Positions 52,901-63,970 of a stretch of DNA of 64,000 nt are shown one piece after another. This DNA comes from Moringa oleifera (Eukaryota > Streptophyta > Magnoliopsida > Brassicales > Moringaceae), in contig JAJFZO010000446.1 in the NCBI GenBank assembly GCA_021397835.1, positions 1,426,001-1,490,000 of the forward strand, read 5' to 3'. Each line of letters starts with the position of its first letter. The first letter of the stretch is position 1. A program made the translations under genes and the position numbers. The notes under the pieces were generated by a model. The model was not told the origin of the DNA and searched no databases. It saw nothing but the letters and a program-made list of their open reading frames with translations.

Positions 52901-54130
52901 CCTTACATATAATTCAAATCACAAATAAGCTTAGGATGATCATAGATTTTTATGAACGATGGTTGTTAAAACTTACTCTAATTAGATGCAAGTTCAAAAT
53001 CTAAGCCTCATCTTAATCACATCAAAGTTATATTTGTATAAGCTACTTTTAAGCATTCAATCATCCAAATTTTTGCCTACACACATTCATATTTGTACAC
53101 ATGAATTATATGACAGGAGTGTTTTATAGGAGGTAAATTCATATTATTGAAACGGAAGCATTGGTAAGAAGGTTACAAAGAGCTGACAAGGGCTCTAATA
53201 AGAAGTTCCTCTACTTGAATGTGAACAAAAATAACATTAATTATATAATTTATATATCATCCGTATCAACTTGGGCACTAGTGATGTATCTTTTTGTTCT
53301 AAAATAATTAATTAGCGAAATGACAATGTGCGGATGCTAGGTACCCTCCAAATTTTTGCTAATTTTGATGAGCTCAACATGAACCATTAATGTATAAGTC
53401 AGTGTAATGCCCTAAATTTCTCATGATGCCCGAGGTCTCGTATTGATATGGTTAGTTAATTAATACCAACACATAATCACCAATTATTTAATTGGCAACC
53501 ATGAAGTTTTCGTAAATTATATTGATACAGACTTTAAAAAGGTTAGATTATCCTATAAATCAATTTGGCAATAAGGTAAAGTCCCTATCCAATTTCACCT
53601 TAAAGAATCCCATAAAGAAAATGGATTCCATATGGCTCACTTTTTGAATGGTATCATAACATTGAATGTAACGTTTTGTTTCTATTACTACCTGTCATGA
53701 CTATTCAGTTAGGCTTAGTTTATTGCACTAGTAATGCATGATATGTTTTTCTAGTGAGCCGTTATGATTGTACTTTTGGTTGAGGAGATACTTCTTAATT
53801 TTGGACGTACCTTAAATTTTTTAATATTTTTAATTTTAAGAAGACATATTTAACATAGAAAAGATAACTTATTATCATGATTATTTAATCATTTCTAATG
53901 TTGCTTGAATTATCAACACTCTAAACCTTTAAATTTCATTCAATTAAGCTAATTTTTGGCAATAATTATTTAACAATTAAGAGTTGTAAATAACTAGATC
54001 GACCATATGTAGAATATGAATTTTAAAATAGGATTATGTATTAACCTCAAAATTCATGAACCATGCATGGATGTTATGAAATATAATTGAGTATGATTAC
54101 AGTTACTTTAGATGGTGTTCTATGATCTTT

Positions 54131-55600
54131 TGTCATATTTAATTGTGGTATCTAAAATGGTATTAAAGGGCTCAACGATTTAGTAGAGATCTAAGAATAT
54201 ACTGATATTTATCATAAAATACAGGTTCATATGTTAAAACAGATCACACAAAATGGTAATCAAGCTTGAAGGACATTAAATCAACCACATACTGATTATG
54301 ATAATGATGGATTTATGAATGGTCATTGTATGGGCTAGAGATATGCACAATAATTACTAAAAATATTAGGATAATAAGCCTAACCATTCAACACATTTCT
54401 TATGTCATTTTTCAATGACATCTGAGCCAATTATATGCATATATAAACGTTGTACAAATTCAACCTAGACATTTAATTAACAAATTGAATGCAAGAATGT
54501 GGTGTTTACTGAAATTCAAGATAGAATGGATCAACGAAAACAATCAATTTTATATTTGTTTCAAAAGTTAATAGGTAACTTGTCATAATAGCTAATTAGG
54601 GTTTATGGGAAAGCTTAATATATGATTGAGCTCATCAAAATGGATTGTAGATTGGGTGTCATTGCCTTGAGTCTCACATTGCATTATCATTCGATTAGTA
54701 ATTGTTATTGATGGTACTTAATTTTTATTAGGCTAAATTATATCTTAGGATCAGTTAATAATTAACTTTGACATAGCAAATGATATAGTTTGATTTTTGA
54801 TTTTCTCTAATAGATAAGTAGTTAATTATGCATTATTCATTAAGGATATTTTGGTCTAAAAATAGGTAAAAATTGCTAAAATAATATGGATTACTAATTT
54901 AGGATATTTTCACCATTGCCCCTTGCAGAGATGTCTAAAAATAAAATTTCTCCATTATGAAAGGAAACTAATATGGTAAAGATAATAATACGCACTTGTT
55001 AATGATGACTTTCAATAATGCAAGGATTTGGGGTCAAAATCATTGATTATTAATATGGCTGAGTTTTTTTTTATTGTTTTTTCTTTCATAAAACTCAGGG
55101 ATTACTCGAGATAAATATTAATATTTTATGTAATATTTATATTATTATTAAAAATAAATTAATTTATATTTTTAAATAATATTATTTTTAAAAAGTTATA
55201 AATATATTTATTAAAAATTAAGATTATGATTTATGTTTATTTTTAAAAAATTAAATTTAAATATTTTTATTAAGTCTTAAATATACTTTCGTAAGTTATA
55301 ATATGCATTATTTTATAAAAGGCATCCACCAATCAAAATGGCTGACATGGACTACCTTAGTTTTAAATAAATAATCTTTGTGTATCATAATTCGTTTTAA
55401 TTGCATGCAATCAAATTAAAATCAATCATGTCATGGTATCACAACCATTGCTTGCTTGCAAGCTAAGTATGCAATCGATAAGCTTCCTGTAGGGCGAGAT
55501 ATCTCTATGTGTCATCCAATGCAGTAATCCAGCACCCTAAATGATGTGCATCCTATACCTATCATCACTTGGTAGGCCTTGAATGTTTAGGCTGTCCAAT
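54131..55600. other. Unrecognised AT-rich sequence with weak primer-site-like words
   Basis: Right after the end of R, 'aaatggtattaaagggctc' faintly resembles the retroelement primer site complementary to initiator tRNA-Met (TGGTATCAGAGC). A second, closer word, 'catggtatcacaaccattgc', is at about 55433. No LTR or gag could be shown beside either. 55090-55310 is A/T simple sequence. Confidence 0.25.
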
Positions 55601-56890
55601 CACCTGATCCCTTAGGAATATGCTAGGCAGGTTTCATTCAAGAGAAACCCTTCATTTTCCTCTCTTTTCTATCTATATGCTTCATTACAAACGATGTACA
55701 ATGTTCTACTGGTACATGATGCATTGTTGTACTCTCTCTTTTATTCTTTCACTTCTTTTTTTCTTTTATCACATATGGAAGGATAGCTGGTCGATCATAG
55801 GGAGAGATGGAGAGCTGATAAAGCGTGTGGTAGTACTTGGTAGCTTTGACTTTCAGAGGGTTTTGTAGGTAAGGAAGATGATTGACGAATTTGTTTGTTT
55901 GATTGATAAAAAGACATTTGATACTTTGTATTTGTGACACTACTCCTGTTCATTCTTCGCTTACATTCCATGGCTTTTTCTTGGTCATTTGGTTCACTCA
56001 AAACTCCAAAAAAATTTAGAATGACCATGTCCATACTAGCTTAAATGAAGATAATGGATTACAATTTTCTTTTTTCTTTTACCTTTTGATAAATGTGATT
56101 TGGTAATTAAATGATTTTTTTTCTTGTAGCGGGTTGTAAGACATGACATTCTTGACCCTATTCGGCACAAGATTTTAGGATTGTGATATATGAATGAAAA
56201 TGAAACCCAAGAAAAAGTTCAAATAAGTTGAATAGTTGCTTGTTTATTTCGTGGGTAATAAAGGGCTACTGTAACTCATTTCCATCTTCACTTTATAACT
56301 TATTGAATAACTATCACTTTCATGTGATTTACTCACTGCCTTGCATGTATAATGATTATGAAGCCATTACGGTTGGCTTTTATGCCATTCCTTATTTATT
56401 CAATATGGGTTTGATTTAATGGGAGTTTGATTTGAAGCTATTTCTTTATGGAGTTTTGCTTTCTTAGAGCTAGGAAACCTGCTTAAAATCAACGTACTTG
56501 AGAGAATATTTATATTATAACTATTTTTAAGATCATAAAGGAATTAAAAATTTTAATCATGATATTTATTCCTACCAGGTCCATTTGTGAATGCTTGGGA
56601 TGTAAATTTACTATATTATTTGATGGCTATAAATTGTTTTGATAAATAACATGAATAGCATGTTGATGTATCTACCTCGATTTGCAATGGAACAAAAAAG
56701 CGTCCTTTACATGCAAAAGGATTGAAGCAAGTGCTTAAGTGTTTATAAGAAATCAAAAAGCATTATGGTGACTCTCAAGATGAGGCAGGTCCTATAACTA
56801 ATTCATGCTCTTAAGTTTGTCCTTTATTTAACAAGGTCTAATTTTCACCCAATTGTGATTTTTTTTCCTTGCAAACTAGAAACAAGTTTA
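55600..56890 (+). pseudogene. Exon-like pieces of unknown origin upstream of element E
   Basis: Three pieces look like old exons. 55620-55868 is open for 82 codons and ends beside a donor-like 'ttttgtag|gtaagg'. Near 56130, after 'tttcttgtag', one frame reads RVVRHDILDPIRHKILGL. Near 56662-56788, bounded by 'aatag' and 'gaggcag|gtcc', a frame reads HVDVSTSICNGTKKRPLHAK and GLKQVLKCL, then after one stop EIKKHYGDSQDEAG. I do not recognise the protein. They could be the 5' part of E, a captured host gene fragment, or target DNA. Confidence 0.3.
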
Positions 56891-57399
56891 ATCATTCTGA
56901 AGACTGGATTGCTATTACTTCCTTTTTATTAGAGGCATTACTTTATGCTGTTGCACTTCAAAGATCTCAAGTTCTCTAGTTATATGAAAAACTACTGAAC
57001 TAGTGTTTATCAGGCATCCAGGTTAGATTTATCAAACATTGCTTTTAGTAATTTTATAATGTTTCGTTACAGGGTTATTTTATCTCTTCTTCACTATAGG
57101 TAGCATGAACATCTAGTCTTTTGTTAGAGTTATTAATGTCTAATTGCTGCCATCATTAGTCCAAGAGAAAAGTTTTATTGTTTCCCCTTGATAATTGATA
57201 TGATTAGGGTAATAAGGCTCTTTTTGGAGTTCATCTTAAAAATGATACTGTTATGTATTTAGATTATTGTTGAGTTTACATAATGTATGTAAAGGAGCTT
57301 AGAAAATCAAGATAATTCTCTTATTATAGTTAGGTAGACAAAGAGATTATTGTAACTCTTTATAACGACAGTGGTAAAAGATGACTATTACATGCTTGA

Positions 57400-58015
57400 T
57401 GCATGGGATATGTTCCATTTTTTTTTTTTTTTTGGAACTTTCTATGACTAAGAGGTACTTGGAAACTAGCAGAAAAGAAACAAAGTAGAAAAGAAACAGA
57501 AATTGGATCCTAAAATCCAATAAATGCAGCATATTTGTGGATAGTAACACCATTTATTAGGTTAAAACTACTTTTTATGGATAAACTTTCTTTTTTTCTC
57601 CTTTTACTGGGCATAGACATAAGAAAGTTTACTAGTACATGTTCTTTTTTATTATTATTATTAAGAGGTAACTAGCAGAAAGCAAACTAAAATTAGATCC
57701 TGAAATTGAATAAATGCAGCATATTTATGGCTATTAATAGCATTTGTTGGGCTAGAACTATTTTTTTATTGACATACTTCATTTTTTCCTCCATTTATTA
57801 GGTATATAGTACATAACCAGTGGACATAAGAAAGATTACTGGTATATGTTCCTTGTTTTCCTAGCACTTTTTATAATCAAGAGGTAATTAGAAACTAATA
57901 GAAAAGGAACTGATGTTAGATCTTGAAATTCAATAAATGCATCATATTTATGGATATTGACATCATTTGTTCAGTCAAAACTATTTTGTTATGGATGCAC
58001 TTCCTTCTTTCCTCA
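57400..58015 (+). repeat. 5' tandem repeats of E (three anchors)
   Basis: The array homologous to that in D has anchors 'aaat[tc][cg]aataaatg' at 57513, 57703 and 57926, spaced 190 and 223 bp, ending just before the TNP2 start. A 16-base T run lies at 57418-57433. Confidence 0.7.
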
Positions 58016-58026
58016 TTAGATAAAAT

Positions 58027-59250
58027 ATGAGTAAATCTTACATGTAGTCGAATATAATATCTAAGAAGTTTTCTGATGGCATTGATGACTTTCCTACTTT
58101 TTTCATTTCTCATTAGGAAAATCCTGCACTCATTAGATGTCCTTTTCAATCATGTGCTCATTTGACATTATTAAGTGTTAAAGAAGTAAAGTATCATTTG
58201 TTTAGTAAAGGAATTGATCAAAGGTATAAAAGATAGATTTAGTATGAAGAAGAGTGTTCTATTAGATCTAGCACAAATAAGAAACCGATGCTTGATGAAG
58301 CTTACAAGCATGGTCATATCGGCAATGCAATAGACATGGTTAATGATGCATTTGAATATTATCAAGTTGATACCAAATTATTTCAGAACTTACTAGATGA
58401 TGTAGAAAAGCATTTGTATCTAGGTAATATAAAATATGCTAAGTTGTCTATGTTGATGAGATTATATAATATAAAAGGAAAGTATGGGTGGTCAAACAAG
58501 AGCTTTTCTAATTTTTTAAGTTGTTTATCTGATATGTTTCCTATTGGAAATATAATTCCTTCATTGACATGTGAAGCAAAAAAACTATGAAGGCATTTGG
58601 TTTAGATTAAGAAAATACATGCTTGCCCAAATGATTATATACTCTATAGAAATGAGTATAAGGTTTTATCTCCTTGTCCCACTTGTGGATTATCAAGATG
58701 GAAAGAAAATAGTAAGGTAAAAAAGTGAATGAAAGGTATTCTTGCCAAAGTATTATTGTACTTTCCTCCTATTCTATGATTTAAACGAATGTTTCAATCA
58801 CAACAAATTATACAAGATTTAACTTGGCATGCTAACAAAAAAGAAGTAGATAGGAAACTAAGACATCCTGCTGATTCATCTGCATAAAAGGTAGGCAATA
58901 GACTTTAAGTGGACAAGTTTTGCATCAGAACAAAAAAATCTTCGATTGCCTATTTTTGCTGATGGAATAAATCCATATAGTTCTCTTAGCAATGCATCTA
59001 GTTATTGGTGAGTGGTAATGGTAACATTTAATCTACCGCCGTGGTTATGTATGAAACAAAAATTCATGATGTTATCCTTGCTTATCTCAAGATCTCACCA
59101 ACTAAGTAATGATATTGATGTATATCTTGCCCCATTAATTGATGATTTGAAGCTTCTATGGGAAGTTGGTGCAAAAGTCTATGATTCTTATCGAAAAGAG
59201 TTGTTGAAATTATGAACTGTTTTGTTGTGGATGATTAATGATTTTTTTTA
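58027..59250 (+). pseudogene. CACTA TNP2-type transposase, N-terminal part (element E)
   Basis: The ATG at 58027 corresponds to that of D. The Cys-rich motif reads IRCPFQSC, so one Cys of the family's CPC is lost. The longest frame (58288-58590) contains MLDEAYKHGHIGNAIDMVND, KYAKLSMLMRLYNIKGKYGW and MFPIGNIIPS. Then come IHACPNDYIL, CPTCGLSRWKENSK, DLTWHANKKEVDRKLRHPAD and, at 59012-59215, MVMVTFNLPPWLCMKQKFMM and DVYLAPLIDDLKLLWEVGAK. The frame ends at VLLWMINDF, the same point as in D. It is inactive through stops and frameshifts. Confidence 0.9.
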
Positions 59251-59304
59251 ACTTAATATGTTTTATGAATATGTAATGTTAGTTTGTTGGTATTTAATTT
59301 GTAG

Positions 59305-59943
59305 ATTTAGTGGATCCATCAGATCAACCAACTAATGCCTCATGAAAATGTAAAAAATGAGGCATTACCATTATGCCTGATGTCATTAAGTCTAGAGCAA
59401 CGGGACAAAAGATGTCAGTCTAATTGAATGAAAAAGGATAGCCTATTGAAAAGCATGGTGCAATGATGAATAGTTATATTAGTGTTATTGTATGTCATAT
59501 AGTGCCTTTTATGCTTAACAATGGGCATGCTACCCCAGATAAGTTAAAGAATAAGATTTGGGAAACAATTTCAATACATGTTGTCGAATTTACAAATGCT
59601 TGCATTTAAAATTGATTTATATGCTCATGATTTGTGTTCATTAATTTGTGTAATTGTGTTTTATAGGGGACATATGACATTGATGTAACTTTGAAGAGGA
59701 ATGTACTCCAATCTGCTGCATAGAAATAGAGGAGCTTTAAAACCATTCTTATGAGGAAATACATCTTACTTTTTATGGGAGACAGAGCTAATACCTAACC
59801 GAACATCGTTCAAATGCCATTTCCTTCACGCGAAGCTAGCAATAATATGGCTGGAATAGATGATAATGAAAAAAGTCCAACATCACCTTCTCAACCTTCA
59901 CCAGTTGGTCCATCAAAGCCTACACCTTCTAGTAGTAAGGTAT
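59305..59943 (+). pseudogene. Second CACTA ORF, Transposase_24-like, internally deleted (element E)
   Basis: The first exon follows 'aatttgtag' at 59304 and carries KHGAMMNSYISVIV and MLNNGHATPDKLKNKIWETI. The next (after 'ttttatag', near 59666) has GTYDIDVTLK and FKTILMRKYIL, then joins directly to the last exon through the deletion described in the findings. The tail is Ser/Pro-rich (SPTSPSQPSPVGPSKPTPSS), a linker that D has partly lost. Confidence 0.8.
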
Positions 59944-60079
59944 GTCACATGTTACATTTCTATTAAAGAAAAGATAAATAGTTTTAAGACATTAAATTAT
60001 GCTTTGACTATTCATTGTAGTATGTATAATGCAATTCGTATAATGGTTCTTTCGATGATATCGTGGCCTATATACTACC

Positions 60080-60260
60080 ATGAATCAAACTATCCATGGG
60101 TGTCCTTTGCTTAGGGTGAGAGTGGATGTTGCTATTTGCAGTGATCCTTGTTTGCCTCGCCTAATACTGGAAGTAGAAATTTTTACTATATTTGAAGCGA
60201 TTGGCACACATGTTGATTGGCCACGAGATTGGGTCATCCACATGAATATGAGGTATTTTA
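60080..60260 (+). pseudogene. CACTA accessory domain (element E)
   Basis: This is the counterpart of 37255-37510 in D. It reads MNQTIHGCPLLRVRVDVAIC, then EIFTIFEAIGTHVDWPRDWV. The Trp-Pro-Arg-Asp block is intact here. Role unknown. Confidence 0.65.
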
Positions 60261-60399
60261 TGTTAAAACTTGAACTTTTTTTTTAGTTCATTTACTGGAC
60301 ATGACTTCTTAACTATTTTATTTCTAGTCAATAAATAGAGCAAAGATGCAAAAGTTGCAAGTTAGATGAGCATCAACATCGATAAAATAACCATCATTG

Positions 60400-61025
60400 T
60401 AGCAATTGCCTTTTATTGGGTTACCACTATCACTGAAGGTATTGTATGAGCATGTCATAAACGTAATGGATCATGATGGAGTCATCACCATTCCATTGAA
60501 AAAGGAGGTATTTGCTAATGAGGGCTCCATATATGTGATGCGAGAAGATATAATACAATTTTGTCACATGGAAGATACAAGTGTTACCACATTCAAGCTT
60601 ACATTGTGTACGTACTTTTTTTCATTTCATTAGTTTATTGATTTCATAATTATGTCATATTCATATTTCTACTTGTTTTTTATATTTTCAGTAAACTTCC
60701 CAAAGATTTGGTTGCACTTGGCTTCAATCAAAATATTGTATTTGCTGATCCGTCAATGGTTAGTTGTGAGCAGTATAAAGATAAAAGATTAAGCTCATCA
60801 TATTGCAAGTAGATTAGCAAAACCATGTGACAAAAGAGTAGTGATCTCCTCGTACAACATCACGTAAGCATGAACTTAATTTTTTAGTTGCACTAGTTAA
60901 ATAACCAATAATTTAATTTGCTTAATAATTTAGGCATCATTGGATGTTGGTGATTGTTAAGCCATGGGCATTCACATACATGGTTTTTGATCGTTTAAGG
61001 CATGGTTCTTACACTAAGTTAGATA
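60400..61025 (+). pseudogene. Ulp1-like protease, cut by insertion of element F
   Basis: The N-terminal part reads LPLSLKVLYEHVINVMDHDG and GSIYVMREDIIQFCHMED. After an intron it reads KLPKDLVALGFNQNIVFADP. The core has HHWMLVIVKPWAF with an intact Trp (60941-60943), then TYMVFDRLRHGSYTKLD. The remaining Cys-containing part would follow but is replaced by the terminus of F at 61026. This copy could no longer encode a protease even without its other changes. Confidence 0.8.
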
Positions 61026-61360
61026 CACCACAAGAAAATAAGCCTTTTATGATAGGTAATGCTAAGGAAATTGTCATTATAAGTGACGACATAGAAACTT
61101 TATGATAGTTTACAAGACCATCATAAATTTTTGATGATTTTCAACCTCATTAAAAAGTTAAAGTAAATGACGGTCTGTGATGGATCATCATAAAAAACTT
61201 ATGACAATCCATAATGGACAGTCATAAAATATATTCATGATATCATGACGGTCTTTGTGATTGTCATTAAAAACCTCCATTTTATGAATGATGATATTTG
61301 TGACCATAAAAAAATGCACTTTTTTTATGACGATTTTTATAACCGTCATAAAAAATATTT
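61026..61360 (-). repeat. Terminus and subterminal array of F
   Basis: Variants of ttatgacggtc and its complement fill 300 bp, such as 'ttatgatagtttacaagaccatcataa', 'aatgacggtctgtgatggatcatcataa' and 'ttatgacgatttttataaccgtcataa'. They differ from the arrays of C1, D and G, so F is a fourth family. Confidence 0.75.
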
Positions 61361-62190
61361 ATTTTTACTATTTTTTATATTGATTAATCACATAATTTTT
61401 TTAATAATTTTAATTAATTAATTAATGTTTATCATTTATTTTTGTAATTATAATAGTTAAATAGTACAAAAATATCAAACAACAAAAATTACATATATTT
61501 ATGACTACAACTATTATCATTTTACAAAACATAATAATATTAAGTATAAAAAATAAACAAAATATCTATAAATTAAATTACACAATATGTCATCTTTACT
61601 ACTCTGTTCTACCATTACATCAATTAATACCTAGTAAATTAGATGTCTCACTCCTACAATAGTTATAGAAAAGATACATTATTAAATCATCTCTGTTTAA
61701 CATATAATTAATTTACATATTAAAATAAATAAGTAATTGTAATAAAGCTTGAAAATCAAACAGAATAAAAGGTTGAGAATGCATTTAGATGTCAAAAGTG
61801 TAATTTCTTGCAACTCACAAGGTATATATTAATCATAATATACAATTTTCTATTCTAGTTCCCTACATCTAAATATCAAAAGCGTAACTTCTTGTAATGC
61901 AATAGTAAATGCAAAAATTAATTGATCATGAACAGGTTTATTTCATATGCATGCTTGAATACTTTTACTTGTTCTTTACTTTACTAATTTCTTAAAGATG
62001 ACCTTTAGAGAATTCTCAACAAAATTGACAAAGAACTAAATGAACAGAATTATTAGATAGCTCAATGAATAGAATGGGCAGAGTGCTCAATGAATAGAAT
62101 TAGTCCATCATAGTTGAATTTAACCAAGCCAAACAACACATAATTAAAACACAACCATTAATGAGCCAACAAGGATTACATACCTAGCTA
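61361..62190. other. AT-rich 3' flank of the F gene, no gene seen
   Basis: A/T-rich sequence between the subterminal array and the end of the Ulp1-type gene. It contains a loosely repeated pair 'catttagatgtcaaaagtgtaatttcttg' (about 61780) and 'catctaaatatcaaaagcgtaacttcttg' (about 61865), period about 85 bp. It probably holds the transcript end. Confidence 0.4.
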
Positions 62191-62199
62191 TGATAGTAA

Positions 62200-63070
62200 C
62201 TATTATACATGCATAGCCCATTCACCATGTACTTCATCAATTTCTTCATTACTATATGTATCCTTATCAATGAACTTTAAGATTAAAACACAAAAGAAGA
62301 CAACATAATCAATTTAATATTATTTATAAATATGAAATATTTGATATGTAAATGAAATAAATAATATGACCTTCTCACAAAGAATTTCTGGATCTTCAAT
62401 TATTTTCTTCATAAATCAAAGCATAAAATAGTCGACACCTTTTTGGATCGGTGCCTATACATATAGAAATATAATCATTAATACATATCAATTTCAATAT
62501 TATTAATAATGAAAAAACAAAATGAACTCACTTGAATTCATTGCCATGTAACATTTGATCTCACATGAAACATTTGAAAACCCCTGTATCATTAACCAAT
62601 AAACATTTTAAAAACATGTATTATTTAGAATTAATAATGAAATCAATAAACAAAAGGCATAAAGTAAAACTTGTACTCATATTGTTACAATTTTCTTATG
62701 ATCAAGTCCTACTTCATGACCCAAAGAATCCAAATGATACACTATTCATGATGCCATATCAATAACCACTAATTCCCAATGAAATCCATTTGTAATAAGA
62801 AAAACAAAAGATGATAAATAACCAAATGAGATATGTCTTGCTAAAGCAATTAAGATAGAAATTTCTTATTTTGGATTGTAAGGTATGAAAAGAATTTAGT
62901 TTGAATGTGCTTTCTCTAACCGCTCTACAATATATCACGCTCTATCTTTTAACCTGCTTTCATTGTTTAATCCACCAGAGAGTAAGACAATCACAGGATT
63001 GATGAAGCCAAATTGTTTATTTCATATCCTTCACATTAACATGTAGATATCTGAAAGTAAACAAATTGAA
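62200..63070 (-). pseudogene. Ulp1-like (C48) protease of element F, catalytic Cys position missing
   Basis: Read on the minus strand. An upstream exon reads LHVNVKDMK and, in worn frames, PVIVLL with SRLKDRARYIVERLEKAH. The next exon reads GFHWELVVIDMA, with the catalytic His at 62779-62781, then VYHLDSLGHEVGLDHKKIV, with Asp at 62728-62730. Further on, PIQKGVDYFML, a stop and FMKKIIEDPEILCEK match the 'QxGVDCGYFxLRFMKEI' block, but Cys-Gly is absent between GVD and YF (about 62432). The end reads YSNEEIDEVHGEWAMHV (62290-62205). A stop lies at CGA to TGA. The architecture matches D and E, but the family differs. Confidence 0.8.
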
Positions 63071-63119
63071 GGTGAAATCATATAAACATAAATATTAAAA
63101 TAAACTGAAATTGAAATTC

Positions 63120-63410
63120 TGCTCACCTGATATATAGACAAATGCTAATTTCTCCCAGTTCTTTTTTATCAATCATGATAGAGCAATCTTTTGAGCCAAA
63201 ATAGCAAAAAAATAGACAGTAAAAAACATCATCATCAAATCTTACTGTAACTTCATTTCATATATTAATCATTAATGGATAAGTTGCTTTTACGAATTGC
63301 TCCAGAGCTTGCTTATAAATGGATCCCACTTTTTTACTGATTTCCTTTTCCTTTGTCTCCAAACATGTGACAATAATAAATTTTAAAAGTCCAATAATTC
63401 TAACATAAAA
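63120..63410 (-). pseudogene. F gene, segment before the protease core
   Basis: The minus strand reads GSIYKQALEQFVKATYPLMI, then VTVRFDDDVFY and, after worn sequence, MIDKKELGEISICLYIR before a splice-like 'cag|gtgagc'. It corresponds by position to the 'GSIYVMREDIIQF...' segment of D and E. Stops are present. Exon borders are approximate. Confidence 0.5.
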
Positions 63411-63479
63411 AGAAACAAAGATAATATACGACAACTAAAATTGTCTCATATCTTCTTAACAATATGAGTAGAAACCTAG

Positions 63480-63655
63480 TCTTTACACCAACTTATATGA
63501 TTGACTTAATGCATCATTAATAAATATAAGATATTCATCCTCATTTTCAAAAGGTATTTGAGCATCTTGACTAAATATTTGATAAACGAAAACCACGAAA
63601 TTGGCACAAGAACCATCAATAATAATGCCCATGGCAACAACATTTTCTAGTGTAT
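63480..63655 (-). pseudogene. F gene, accessory domain
   Basis: One open minus-strand frame reads VDTLENVVAMGIIIDG, CANFVVFVYQIFSQDAQIPF and ENEDEYLIFINDALSQSYKL before a stop. Position and pattern match the 'VRVxVD...AxGTHVAWP' domain of D and E. No stop interrupts about 55 codons, so this is the best preserved part of F. Confidence 0.55.
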
Positions 63656-63661
63656 CCACTG

Positions 63662-63970
63662 CTAATTTACATACAACATCTTATTCATTAAAAAAATGAT
63701 ATTATTAATTGTAATTAATAGTAAGACAATATTTACAGCATTAAATAAATAAGTTAATATCTTCATCTTTAAATCTTTATCAGAAATAGTGCAAGAATCC
63801 TTCATAGGCACTAGTGAATCGAGTTTTTGTATTTTGTCAGAGCTATGACCTTCAAGTTGTACAACACGTGAATGTGTATCTATGCTTCCTTGAGTCAATA
63901 ACAATAGTTTCTGCTCCACCTTAACCAAGCGAGCTTCTAGATATGCTACCTTATTAGTAGTGGGAAAAAG
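63662..63970 (-). pseudogene. F gene, coiled-coil linker
   Basis: The minus strand is open for about 100 codons: FITPFILFPTTNKVAYLEAR, LVKVEQKLLLLTQGSIDTHS, VVQLEGHSSDKIQKLD. The heptad-like 'YLEARLVKVEQKLLLL' resembles the coiled coil that links the Transposase_24-like part to the accessory domain in CACTA proteins. The coding continues past the window on the right. Start unknown. Confidence 0.5.

Larger units (their letters stand above)
40219..54130 (+). mobile_element. R repeat, copy 3 (longest copy, inverted relative to copy 1)
   Basis: From 'gagtggacaacattaacgtggc' it matches copy 2; read in reverse, the part from about 40840 onwards matches copy 1. It holds RNase H (+) and RT (-) remnants near its left end. 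At the right end (53900-54130) it repeats the approximately 230-bp segment also seen at 40840-41060, running into the first bases of the RT segment (ggtgttctatgatc) and stopping there. It lacks about 0.8 kb present in copy 1 at 4910-5690. Outside the two pol remnants no coding was recognised. Confidence 0.75.
56938..61025 (+). mobile_element. CACTA element E (relative of D, interrupted by element F)
   Basis: The element matches D in order, from 'ttactttatgctgttgcac' (compare 33136) through the Ulp1-like coding, where element F is inserted at 61026. Its 5' end is not recognised: E must begin left of 56938 because D is truncated there. Compared with D it lacks 36227-37057, has one fewer 5' tandem repeat, and keeps some residues that D has lost. 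Confidence 0.85.

Noticed and set aside
54140..54170. Possible tRNA-Met primer binding site of an LTR retroelement.
   Set aside because: The word is several bases from TGGTATCAGAGC, with no LTR end or gag beside it; mentioned only as weak context.
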